Positions 5,538-11,126 of a DNA stretch of 11,126 bases are shown piece after piece (within the stretch, counting starts at the first letter, position 1; each line of letters opens with the position of its first letter). Position numbers and translations under genes: made by a program. The DNA is from an uncultured Oscillibacter sp. Its GTDB lineage: Bacteria > Bacillota > Clostridia > Oscillospirales > Oscillospiraceae. The notes beneath the pieces were generated by a model that was not told the DNA's origin, ran no database searches, and was given only the letters and a program-made list of their open reading frames with translations. The stretch spans positions 1 to 11,126 of the forward strand of contig CABSFC010000093.1 in NCBI GenBank assembly GCA_902476875.1. The letters run 5' to 3'.

Positions 5538-7022
5538 TTGAAACAGGAGAGAGGAACTTGGGGAAGTAATATCGGCTTTCTGCTGGCGGCCATCGGCTCC
5601 GCCGTCGGCCTTGGCAACATCTGGGGCTTTCCGTACAAAATGGGCAAATCCGGCGGCTTCGCCTTTTTGCTCATCTATCTGCTGCTGGCGGTGTTCGTCG
5701 GCTTCGTCATCCTGATGGCCGAGCTGGCCATGGGCCGCAAGACCGGACAGGGCACCGTGGGCGCCTACCAGGCCCTTTCCAAAAGGTTCCGGTGGGTGGG
5801 CTGGCTGGCGGTGTTCTCCCCCTTCGTCATCATGAGCTTTTACTCCGTTCTGGGCGGCTACTGCATCGAGTACATGGCCCTGAACCTCAGCAACCTGGCT
5901 TTCGCCGGGGCGGAGATCCAGACCGGCGCGGACCTGTTCAGTTCCATGCTGACCAACCAGTTCGGCTGCGTCATGTTCACGCTGCTGTTCATGATCATCT
6001 GCTACCTCATCAACCGGGGCGGCATCTCCGGCGGCATTGAGAAGTTCAACAAGGTGGGTATGCCCGCCCTGTTCGTCATGCTGGTGATCATCATCGTCCG
6101 CTCCGTCACCATGGAGGGCGCTGCGGAGGGGTTGAAGTTCATGTTCCTCCCCGGCTACGCCGTCCAGGCGGGCTTCATCGAGGCCGCGCCCCACATGACC
6201 ACGGTGCTGGCCACCGCCGGCGGGCAGATGTTCTTCTCCCTGTCCCTGGCCATGGGCATCACCATCACCTACGGCTCCTATCTGGACAAGGGCCAGAGCC
6301 TGATCAAAAACGCCGGCATCGTCGTCATCGCGGACACCGTTGTCGCCATCATGGCGGGCATCGCCGTCATCCCCGCCGCCGTGGCCAACGGCATCCAGCA
6401 GGGCACCCCGCTGGACCAGATCAGGCTGGGCGGCCCCAGTCTGCTGTTCGTCACCCTGCAGGACGTATTCCACGCCATGGGCCCCATCGGCCCCCTGTTC
6501 GGCGTGATCTTCTACCTGCTGGTGCTGATCGCCGCCATCTCCTCCGCCATCGCGCTGATCGAGGTCATCGCGACTTATTTCCTGGACCGGGCCGCCGCCA
6601 AGGGCAAGACCGGCAACCGGCCCAAGGTGGTGTTCTGGGTGTGCGTCGCCATCATGGTGGAGGCCGCCATCGTCGCCATCGACGGCCTGGGCAGCAACGG
6701 CGTGTACGTCCCCTTCCAGCACACCTTCCGGGCGCTGGGGATCAGCGAGACGGGCATCGTCGGCGAGTTCAACGACTGCTGGCTGGACTTCATGGACGCC
6801 CTGTCCGAGGGCGTGGCCATGCCGCTGGGCGCGCTGCTGACCAGCCTGATGATCGCCTGGGAGATCAAGCCCAAGGCGCTGCTGGAGGAGATCCACATCG
6901 GCAGCAACCGGCGGATCGACGGGTTCTTCTCCTTCTGCATCAAGATCGTCGTGCCCCTGGTGATGATCCTTATCCTGGTGGGTCAGATCGACACGTTCCT
7001 CCACCTGGGCATTTTCACCTGA
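5538..7022 (+). CDS. Sodium-dependent transporter, NSS/SNF family
   Basis: This 494-residue integral membrane protein belongs to the neurotransmitter:sodium symporter family (LeuT, TnaT, MhsT), which takes up amino acids or amines with sodium. TM1 carries GSAVGLGNIWGFPY at residues 20-33 with the sodium-site Asn27. TM6 has GGQMFFSLSLAMG, matching the unwound substrate-binding helix, and TM8 has AAISSAIALIE with the Ser pair of the second sodium site. Hydrophobic segments suggest 12 helices, including a final one after RRIDGFFSF. The usual WRFP Arg after TM1 is Gly here. The start is a TTG at 5538, supported by AAAGAGGG at 5524-5531, six bases upstream, and by an N-terminus (MKQERGTWGSNIGFLLA) that matches family members. 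Substrate is unknown; aromatic or small amino acids are typical. It is monocistronic between its own promoter and terminator. Confidence 0.95.
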   Translation: MKQERGTWGSNIGFLLAAIGSAVGLGNIWGFPYKMGKSGGFAFLLIYLLLAVFVGFVILMAELAMGRKTGQGTVGAYQALSKRFRWVGWLAVFSPFVIMSFYSVLGGYCIEYMALNLSNLAFAGAEIQTGADLFSSMLTNQFGCVMFTLLFMIICYLINRGGISGGIEKFNKVGMPALFVMLVIIIVRSVTMEGAAEGLKFMFLPGYAVQAGFIEAAPHMTTVLATAGGQMFFSLSLAMGITITYGSYLDKGQSLIKNAGIVVIADTVVAIMAGIAVIPAAVANGIQQGTPLDQIRLGGPSLLFVTLQDVFHAMGPIGPLFGVIFYLLVLIAAISSAIALIEVIATYFLDRAAAKGKTGNRPKVVFWVCVAIMVEAAIVAIDGLGSNGVYVPFQHTFRALGISETGIVGEFNDCWLDFMDALSEGVAMPLGALLTSLMIAWEIKPKALLEEIHIGSNRRIDGFFSFCIKIVVPLVMILILVGQIDTFLHLGIFT

Positions 7023-7030
7023 GCTTTTTG

Positions 7031-7060
7031 GCGGCGCGGTCTGCGGGCCGCGCCGCTTTT
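7031..7060 (+). terminator. Intrinsic terminator after the NSS transporter
   Basis: GCGGCGCGG (7031-7039) pairs perfectly with CCGCGCCGC (7048-7056) around an 8-base loop, followed by TTTT at 7057-7060. It begins nine bases after the stop codon. Confidence 0.85.
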
Positions 7061-7181
7061 GTAGTATTCTCAGACAGTATCCGCCAAATGCCTGGATTTT
7101 GCAGTCGCTTCCGCAACAGCGCGCCGCCGGACGCGGCTGCTATCACTATATCCAAATCCGCCTGAAATTGCAAGTCCCCTC

Positions 7182-7210
7182 TTGACAGCGCCCCCGCCGT
7201 CTTTTATCCT
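7182..7210 (+). promoter_or_regulatory. Sigma-A promoter of the lipoprotein-acetyltransferase operon
   Basis: Consensus TTGACA at 7182-7187, a 17-base spacer, and TATCCT at 7205-7210. The start codon lies 33 bases downstream. The 120 bases between the previous terminator and this promoter hold nothing else I can recognise. Confidence 0.75.
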
Positions 7211-7243
7211 GAAGAAAATCTTTTGCTGAAAGGAACCTCCGCC

Positions 7244-7972
7244 ATGAAACGTTTTCTCGCGTTGACCTGCGTCCTCCTGTGCCTCGCGGCCCTGACGGCC
7301 TGCCAGCCCAAAGAGCAGGGCGTCCGGGAGGAGACGCCCGCCGTCTCCCAGCCGGTCCAGGAAGCGCCCTCCGAGGGCACGGAGCCGTCCGGGGGAGCGC
7401 CGGAGCCCCTCCCCTATGACGCCAACGGCGACGGCATCCTGCAAACCACCGAGTTCCCCCTGCCCTGCGGCGCGGCTTTCGGCCTGGAGGGCGAGGACGC
7501 CGCGCTGTACGACGCGGTGACGGCCGCTCTGGCCCAGCGGTGGGCGGAATGGCTGACGGAGGACGAGACCCTGTTGGTCATTCCCCGTCTGGCGGTCTGG
7601 GGCCGGTACGACGGCGAGAACGGCGATGTCCACTACGTCTGCGGCCTCAATGAGCTGTACTACTACGATCTGGGTCAGGATCTGGGGCACATCGACCCCT
7701 ACAACTCCGGCGGCGGGGGCGGCCCCGTCCGTGTCACCATCTCGGCAGACGGCGTCTGCATTGACATCCAGGAGACCTACGACGGCGCCGACAACACCCA
7801 GCGCATCCGGGAGCTGTGCGGCCCCCTGACGGACCTGGCGGACGCCTTGAACGGCGAGACAGAGCTGGCGGAGCTGCCCTACGGCGAGCGCTCCCTGGCT
7901 CCCCAGGACATCCGGGAGCGGCTGAACGCCTATCTGGACTACTTCTTCCCGGACCTGGAACGGCAAACCTGA
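7244..7972 (+). CDS. Putative lipoprotein with EF-hand-like loop
   Basis: This 242-residue protein starts MKRFLALTCVLLCLAALTAC: a type II signal peptide with lipobox LTAC and Cys20 as the predicted lipidated residue, so it should sit on the outer face of the membrane. A Pro/Glu/Ser-rich linker (about 21-57) leads into a domain that opens with D59-A-N-G-D-G-I-L-Q-T-T-E70, a perfect match to the 12-residue EF-hand calcium loop (D-x-N/D-x-D-G-x5-E). After that come an ordinary mixed domain, a Gly5 run (YNSGGGGGPVRV) and an acidic helix. I do not recognise the family. The ATG at 7244 follows AAAGGA at 7229-7234, nine bases away; an upstream TTG at 7223 is rejected because it precedes that site. 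It is the first gene of an operon with the O-acetyltransferase 16 bases downstream. Confidence 0.85.
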   Translation: MKRFLALTCVLLCLAALTACQPKEQGVREETPAVSQPVQEAPSEGTEPSGGAPEPLPYDANGDGILQTTEFPLPCGAAFGLEGEDAALYDAVTAALAQRWAEWLTEDETLLVIPRLAVWGRYDGENGDVHYVCGLNELYYYDLGQDLGHIDPYNSGGGGGPVRVTISADGVCIDIQETYDGADNTQRIRELCGPLTDLADALNGETELAELPYGERSLAPQDIRERLNAYLDYFFPDLERQT

Positions 7973-7988
7973 CAGAAGGAGGCGTCCC

Positions 7989-8621
7989 ATGACCGAACAG
8001 GAACGCATGGTATCCGGAGCGCTCTACCATCCGGGAGACGAAGCGCTCTCCGCCGCCCGGGAGCGGGCCAAGCGGCTGACCTGGCGCTACAATCAGCTGG
8101 ACCCCACCGACTGGGACGGGAGGACCGCCCTTCTGCGGGAACTGCTGGGCCGTCTGGGGGAGGACAGCTGGATCGAGCCCTTCTTCCGCTGCGACTATGG
8201 CGTCAACATCTCCCTGGGCGATGGCGTTTTCATCAACTACGACTGCGTCTTTCTGGACGTGGCCCCCATCACCGTCGGAAACCGGGTCCTCATCGCCCCC
8301 CAGGTGGGCCTGTACACCGCCGGACACCCCCTGGACCCGGCGGTCCGGGCCTCCGGCCTGGAGTTCGGCCGCCCCATCACCCTGGAGGACGACGTCTGGC
8401 TGGGCGGACACGTCACCGTCTGCCCCGGCGTCACCGTGGGCCACGGCGCGGTCGTCGCGGCGGGCTCCGTGGTGACAAGGGACATCCCCGCCGGCGTCGT
8501 GGCCGCCGGGAACCCCTGCCGGGTCCTCCGCCCCCTCACCGAAGCGGACCGGGACAGCTGGGAGGCCCAACGGCGGGCGTATACCGCCTGGCGCACGCGG
8601 AGCGCCAGCCCCGAGGAATAA
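7989..8621 (+). CDS. Sugar O-acetyltransferase (maltose/galactoside type)
   Basis: This 210-residue left-handed beta-helix enzyme belongs to the LacA/Maa/NodL group, which moves acetyl from acetyl-CoA to a sugar hydroxyl. The N-terminal Mac domain is visible (MVSGALYHPGDEALSAARERAK and RYNQL, residues 7-37). Hexapeptide repeats follow from about residue 70 (ISLGDGVFINYDC, ITVGNRVLIAPQV, ITLEDDVWLGGHVTV, VTVGHGAVVAAGSVV), and the catalytic His113 sits in YTAGHPLD, as in LacA. It ends AAGNPCRVLRPL plus a short charged tail. Family length is about 185-205. The ATG at 7989 follows AGAAGGAGG at 7975-7983. The true sugar acceptor is uncertain; annotations as maltose acetyltransferase are usually by similarity only. 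Cotranscription with the upstream lipoprotein suggests a possible envelope role, but this is inference. Confidence 0.93.
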   Translation: MTEQERMVSGALYHPGDEALSAARERAKRLTWRYNQLDPTDWDGRTALLRELLGRLGEDSWIEPFFRCDYGVNISLGDGVFINYDCVFLDVAPITVGNRVLIAPQVGLYTAGHPLDPAVRASGLEFGRPITLEDDVWLGGHVTVCPGVTVGHGAVVAAGSVVTRDIPAGVVAAGNPCRVLRPLTEADRDSWEAQRRAYTAWRTRSASPEE

Positions 8622-8626
8622 GACGA

Positions 8627-8658
8627 AGAGGTCCGGGCCAATGCCCGGACCTCTCTTA
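8627..8658. terminator. Hairpin between convergent acetyltransferase and mreB
   Basis: A perfect 12-bp stem (8627-8638 with 8643-8654) and a 4-base loop lie between two convergent genes. The T tail is weak on both strands, but position and stem strength make a shared terminator likely. Confidence 0.7.
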
Positions 8659-8680
8659 ATATGTGGGAAATTGCCCTGTC

Positions 8681-9706
8681 TCAGTTCATCTGCTTCCGGC
8701 GGCTCAGGTTCATGGTGCCGTCCTGCATGTTATTCAGGGAGTCCAGGCTCTTGCCGGTGCCCAGAGCCACGCAGCTGATGGCGTCCTCGGCGATCTCGGT
8801 GTGGATGCCGGTGCGGGCGGTGACCAGCTTGTCGAAACCAGAAACCAGACTGCCGCCGCCGGTCATAACGATGCCGTTGGTGGAGATGTCCGCCACCAGC
8901 TCCGGGGGCGTCCGCTCCAGCACGGAGTGGATAGCCTCCATGATGCGCTCCACAGGCTCCTCGAAAGCGTCCATCATCTCCGTGGAGCTGACGGTGACCA
9001 CCTTGGGAAGGCCCGTCAACAGGCACCGGCCCTTGACGTCCATGGTCTCCTCCTCGTCCTTGGGGAAGACGCAGCCGATGCGCTTTTTCATCTCCTCGGC
9101 GGTGCGCTCGCCCACCAGCAGGTTGTGGGTGCGGCGCATATACTTGACGACCGCCTCGTTCAACTGGTCGCCCGCGATCTTGATGGAGGCGCTCTCCACC
9201 ACGCCGGAGAGGGAGATGACCGCGATGTCCGCGGTGCCGCCGCCGATGTCCACCACCATGTGGCCGTCTGGCTTGGCAATGTCGATGCCCGCGCCGATGG
9301 CGGCGGCCACGGGCTCCTCGATGAGATACACCTTCCGGGCGCCGGCCTGGATGCCCGCGTCGATGACGGCGCGCTCCTCGACCTCGGTGATGCCGGAGGG
9401 CACGCAGATGATGACCCGGGGCTTGAAGAAGGAGACCCCGGCGACCTTGTGGATGAACTCCCGCAGCATCCGCTCCGTCATGTCGTAGTCGGAGATGACG
9501 CCCTCCCGCAGGGGGCGGATGGCGATGATGTTGCCGGGGGTGCGGCCCAGCATGGCCTGGGCCTCGGTACCCACCTTCAGCAGCTTGCCGGTGTTCTTAT
9601 CCAGCGCCACCACAGACGGCTCGTTCAGCACGATGCCCTTGCCCTTTACATATACCAAAACCGAAGCGGTACCCAGGTCGATACCAATATCCTTTGCCAT
9701 GGACAT
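8681..9706 (-). CDS. mreB: Rod-shape actin homologue MreB/Mbl
   Basis: This 341-residue actin-fold ATPase forms membrane-bound filaments that guide lateral cell-wall synthesis. Motifs in order: phosphate-1 DIGIDLGTASVLVYVKGKG at residues 5-24, the MreB signature RTPGNIIAIRPLREGVISDY near 55-74, phosphate-2 VVDIGGGTADIAVISL near 152-167, and the adenosine motif IVMTGGGSLVSGFDKL near 290-305. KGKGIVLNEPSVVALDKNTGK is closer to Bacillus Mbl as I recall it than to MreB, so an mbl name is possible. Two ATGs are in frame, at 9706 and 9700; GAGGTGG at 9717-9711 lies 4 or 10 bases away, so MAKDIGIDLG from 9700 may be the true start. It has its own promoter, and no mreC or mreD follows before the hairpin and the convergent gene. 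Confidence 0.95.
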   Translation of the reverse strand: MSMAKDIGIDLGTASVLVYVKGKGIVLNEPSVVALDKNTGKLLKVGTEAQAMLGRTPGNIIAIRPLREGVISDYDMTERMLREFIHKVAGVSFFKPRVIICVPSGITEVEERAVIDAGIQAGARKVYLIEEPVAAAIGAGIDIAKPDGHMVVDIGGGTADIAVISLSGVVESASIKIAGDQLNEAVVKYMRRTHNLLVGERTAEEMKKRIGCVFPKDEEETMDVKGRCLLTGLPKVVTVSSTEMMDAFEEPVERIMEAIHSVLERTPPELVADISTNGIVMTGGGSLVSGFDKLVTARTGIHTEIAEDAISCVALGTGKSLDSLNNMQDGTMNLSRRKQMN

Positions 9707-9777
9707 ACTTCCACCTCATTGTTCTTTCTATAAATCCTATTATGAACGGATTTCCCGTATACAATCATACAAGGTAT

Positions 9778-9806
9778 ATTATACTGGCAGTTTTCCCCGA
9801 TTGCAA
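9778..9806 (-). promoter_or_regulatory. Strong sigma-A promoter of mreB
   Basis: On the minus strand TTGCAA (9806-9801), a 17-base spacer and a perfect TATAAT (9783-9778). It starts six bases beyond the comFC stop, so mreB need not depend on read-through from comFC. Confidence 0.85.
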
Positions 9807-9811
9807 CCCTA

Positions 9812-10489
9812 TTATTTTTCGATTTTGTGAACGTTTTTCCCCGGGCGTGTCAGCGCCGCCGCGACGCACGCCACATCCGCCGCCCCGGCGTCCCTCAATA
9901 CCCGCGCACACTCCGTCAGCGTGGCGCCGGTGGTGCAGATGTCGTCCACCAGCAGGATGCGTTTTCCCTGTATTTTGTCCATTTCCACCGGCTCGTAAAC
10001 ACCCAGCACGTTGGCCCGGCGGGCGGCGGCGTCGTGAATACCGGACTGGGCCGGGTTGTCCTCCGTTTTCGCCAGCAGGCGCACCGGCGCCGTGTCCCAC
10101 AGGCGGCAGGCGGCCCGGGCCAGCAGCTCGGCCTGGTCGTAGCCCCGCTTCCGCAGCCGCTTACGGCTGACGGGCACCCAGGTCACGGTGTCGAATTCCC
10201 CGGAAAACCGCTCCGCGGCGCACTGTGCGATCAGGCCGCCCAGCTGCTCCGCCAGCCCCGCCGCGCCCTGGAATTTAAAGCGGAGGAGGCCGTCCCGGGC
10301 CAGGTCCTCGTACCACAGCGGCGCGGCGCACCGCAATCCGCCGGGGCCCTCCCGCAGGCTTTCGGAGCCGTATGTCCACGGCAGGGCGGCTTCGCATTTG
10401 GGGCAGATGCCGGGCTGGTCCAGGACTTTGCCGCAGAAGGGGCATTTGGGCGGGAACAGCAGGTCCAGAATAACTTCCAGCGGATTCAT
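9812..10489 (-). CDS. comFC: ComF family phosphoribosyltransferase-like protein
   Basis: This 225-residue protein matches ComFC/GntX, needed for DNA uptake or handling during natural transformation in species where it has been tested. Cys16-P-F-Cys19 and Cys29-P-K-Cys32 form a zinc-ribbon pair near the N-terminus. The type I phosphoribosyltransferase domain follows, with the family motif VPVSRKRLRKRGYDQAELLA at 105-124 and the PRPP-binding loop ILLVDDICTTGATL at 178-191. Length is typical. Its ATG overlaps the stop of the XRE gene by four bases (ATGA), so the two are translationally coupled; the Shine-Dalgarno is only GGCGGAA. comFC is widespread in Clostridia without proven competence, so the name does not by itself show transformation. 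Confidence 0.92.
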   Translation of the reverse strand: MNPLEVILDLLFPPKCPFCGKVLDQPGICPKCEAALPWTYGSESLREGPGGLRCAAPLWYEDLARDGLLRFKFQGAAGLAEQLGGLIAQCAAERFSGEFDTVTWVPVSRKRLRKRGYDQAELLARAACRLWDTAPVRLLAKTEDNPAQSGIHDAAARRANVLGVYEPVEMDKIQGKRILLVDDICTTGATLTECARVLRDAGAADVACVAAALTRPGKNVHKIEK

Positions 10490-10725
10490 TGTTCCGCCAG
10501 CAGTTCATCGTATGTGGTATGCAGCGCATTGCGGATCGCCCGCAATTGAGAAGCCTGAATATGCTGTGCACCCCGCTCAATTTTCACCAGGGCCTCCCTG
10601 GTCATTGCCACACCCTCCAGCTGTAGCAATTGGACCAGTTCAGTTTGTTTCAACCGTCGGCTTTTCCGAATCGCCCGGATATTGGCTCCAATGCAGATAT
10701 CCTGTTTGATTTTCTGCTCCATCAT
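10486..10725 (-). CDS. XRE-family helix-turn-helix regulator
   Basis: This 79-residue protein is one Cro/C1-type DNA-binding domain. GANIRAIRKSRRLKQTELVQLLQL (13-36) gives helices 1 and 2, MTREALVKIERGAQHI (41-56) the recognition helix and the conserved IERG turn, and LRAIRNALHTTYDELLAEQ the C-terminal helices. The slightly long turn before MTR is common in small clostridial XRE proteins. ATGs at 10725 and 10722 are both possible; GGAGG at 10734-10730 is 4 or 7 bases away, which favours 10722 (78 residues). It overlaps comFC by four bases and is the first gene of an XRE-comFC unit. Two related dyads lie just upstream (10741-10757, 10794-10810) and may be its operators. Target genes other than itself and comFC cannot be read here. 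Confidence 0.85.
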   Translation of the reverse strand: MMEQKIKQDICIGANIRAIRKSRRLKQTELVQLLQLEGVAMTREALVKIERGAQHIQASQLRAIRNALHTTYDELLAEQ

Positions 10726-10734
10726 ACTGCCTCC

Positions 10735-10767
10735 GCAAATGGACCTGTTTCAGTCCAGTTTGCTTCA
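10735..10767. repeat. Diverged direct repeat of the XRE helix-2 codons
   Basis: Read on the minus strand, the leader (10767-10735) matches the XRE coding segment at 10652-10626 at 24 of 27 positions with one 6-base insertion (AAACAG). The coding copy specifies LKQTELVQL, helix 2 of the DNA-binding domain. Similarity does not extend clearly beyond these limits. Confidence 0.5.
10741..10757. promoter_or_regulatory. Candidate operator copy 1 upstream of XRE gene
   Basis: GGACCTGTTTCAGTCCA is an imperfect dyad (GGAC...GTCC ends) that matches 14 of 17 bases of the copy at 10794-10810. It ends 16 bases before the outer XRE start codon and overlaps the leader. Confidence 0.45.
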
Positions 10768-10791
10768 TTGTATGGAAACAGTATGTTTTTA

Positions 10792-10941
10792 TGGGACCCG
10801 TTTGGGTCCATTCCCCCTGGCAGGGGGAACGGGGGATGCACCCCCCATTTTCTTTGGTCTTGCCAAAGAAAACGGGCCGTGCACGGTCCAAAAGAAAAAC
10901 GCCTGGCGGCCAGAAATTTCCCCTTGCGGGAAAATTTGGCC
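10792..10941. repeat. Cluster of close-packed hairpins (palindromic element)
   Basis: Within 150 bases there are six inverted repeats almost end to end: 10794-10809 (6 bp, also listed as operator copy 2), 10811-10829 (8 bp, GGC loop), 10831-10845 (5 G:C pairs), 10848-10872 (10 bp perfect, TCTTG loop), 10874-10889 (CCGTGCACGG core) and 10908-10941 (imperfect, about 13 bp, GGCC ends). No reading frame with protein-like composition covers it. The layout recalls dispersed intergenic palindromic units; I have a vague memory of similar DNA recurring in gut Clostridia genomes but cannot confirm it. Confidence 0.55.
10794..10810. promoter_or_regulatory. Candidate operator copy 2 upstream of XRE gene
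   Basis: GGACCC-GTTT-GGGTCC plus A: a perfect 6+6 dyad that repeats copy 1 at 14 of 17 positions. The copies are 53 bases apart, close to five helical turns, so they face the same side of the DNA, which suits cooperative binding by an XRE dimer. Confidence 0.45.
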
Positions 10942-11126
10942 AAAATGCGGGGGTTGTGCGAATCGGGATGGCGCGGACTTGATGAGCTTTATCCGGGTGC
11001 GCTATACGTTGGTGGGTTTCCGACGTTTATGCCGCAAGTTGAAACGTTGGGTGCGGGTCTGCGGGTGCTTGTCGCAAGGGTTTCCGCAACCGCCCCGCTG
11101 CCGCTACGTGGGCTGTTGTTCCGCGT
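10942..11126. other. GC-rich stretch without a recognisable gene
   Basis: Nothing convincing is coded in these 185 bases. They contain short repeated words (GGGTTTCCG at 11014-11022 and 11078-11086; several ACGTT) and an ACGTTT...AAACGT dyad at 11023-11047. An ATG at 10982 opens a frame that runs off the edge, and a minus frame enters from the edge and stops at 10991-10989; both translate to low-quality, Arg/Cys- or Pro/Ser-rich sequence. It is probably the continuation of the palindromic intergenic element. Confidence 0.4.

Noticed and set aside
5520..7004. A 494-residue open frame antisense to the NSS transporter
   Set aside because: It mirrors the transporter, is full of His/Asp/Gly/Gln with no motif or signal, and has no ribosome binding site. 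It is a by-product of high GC at third positions.
8663..9733. A 356-residue plus-strand frame opposite mreB
   Set aside because: His/Asp/Gly-rich shadow of a well-conserved mreB; no domain or start signal.
10722..10943. A 73-residue minus frame and an overlapping 63-residue plus frame (10791-10982) in the right-end gap
   Set aside because: Both translate hairpin DNA (for example PKKTGRARSKRKT), lack ribosome binding sites and domains, and are best explained as repeat sequence.
10982..11126. Possible partial gene running off the right edge (plus) or entering from it (minus, ending 10989)
   Set aside because: Both are short, Cys/Arg- or Pro/Ser-rich, and lack a Shine-Dalgarno or motif; the surrounding DNA is repetitive.

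Overview
This window looks like a chromosomal segment of a GC-rich, spore-forming Clostridia member. The first gene is a forespore/spore membrane gene (spoVAE). Shine-Dalgarno sites are strong, promoters are sigma-A type, intrinsic terminators have U-tails, and lipoprotein signal peptides end in LTAC. Coding DNA is very GC-rich while promoter gaps are AT-rich. From the general look of the proteins I would guess the Oscillospiraceae (Flavonifractor/Lawsonibacter-like), but that placement is inference. No phage, transposase, CRISPR, rRNA or tRNA gene was seen.

Layout, left to right. (1) 1-484: the end of a spoVA operon, spoVAE plus a terminator. (2) 561-2950: a plus-strand transcription unit with a polysaccharide-deacetylase lipoprotein broken by one missing base, a small exported protein, cytidine deaminase, an 80-residue protein overlapping it, and a 20-bp perfect terminator hairpin shared with the convergent neighbour. 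(3) 2973-5382: two minus-strand genes, a DUF2156 (MprF-like transferase)-GNAT fusion and then a nitroreductase with its own promoter. (4) 5421-7060: a divergent gap with a clear promoter for an NSS-family sodium symporter, which starts with TTG and ends at a terminator. (5) 7182-8658: a strong TTGACA-N17-TATCCT promoter driving a lipoprotein with an EF-hand-like loop and a maltose/galactoside-type O-acetyltransferase, then a two-way hairpin. (6) 8681-10725: minus-strand XRE regulator, comFC (4-bp overlap with XRE) and mreB/mbl, which has its own near-perfect promoter. (7) 10726-11126: 401 bases with no convincing gene, holding two related 17-bp dyads just upstream of the XRE gene and then a close-packed series of hairpins that looks like a dispersed palindromic element.

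Most genes are ordinary housekeeping or envelope functions (sporulation, cell shape, cell-wall sugar modification, amino-acid uptake, nucleoside salvage). I see no convincing new defence or biosynthetic system. The items most worth following are the non-coding structure at the right end with the paired dyads by the XRE-comFC unit, the frameshifted deacetylase, the transferase fusion, and the symporter that lacks the usual gate arginine.
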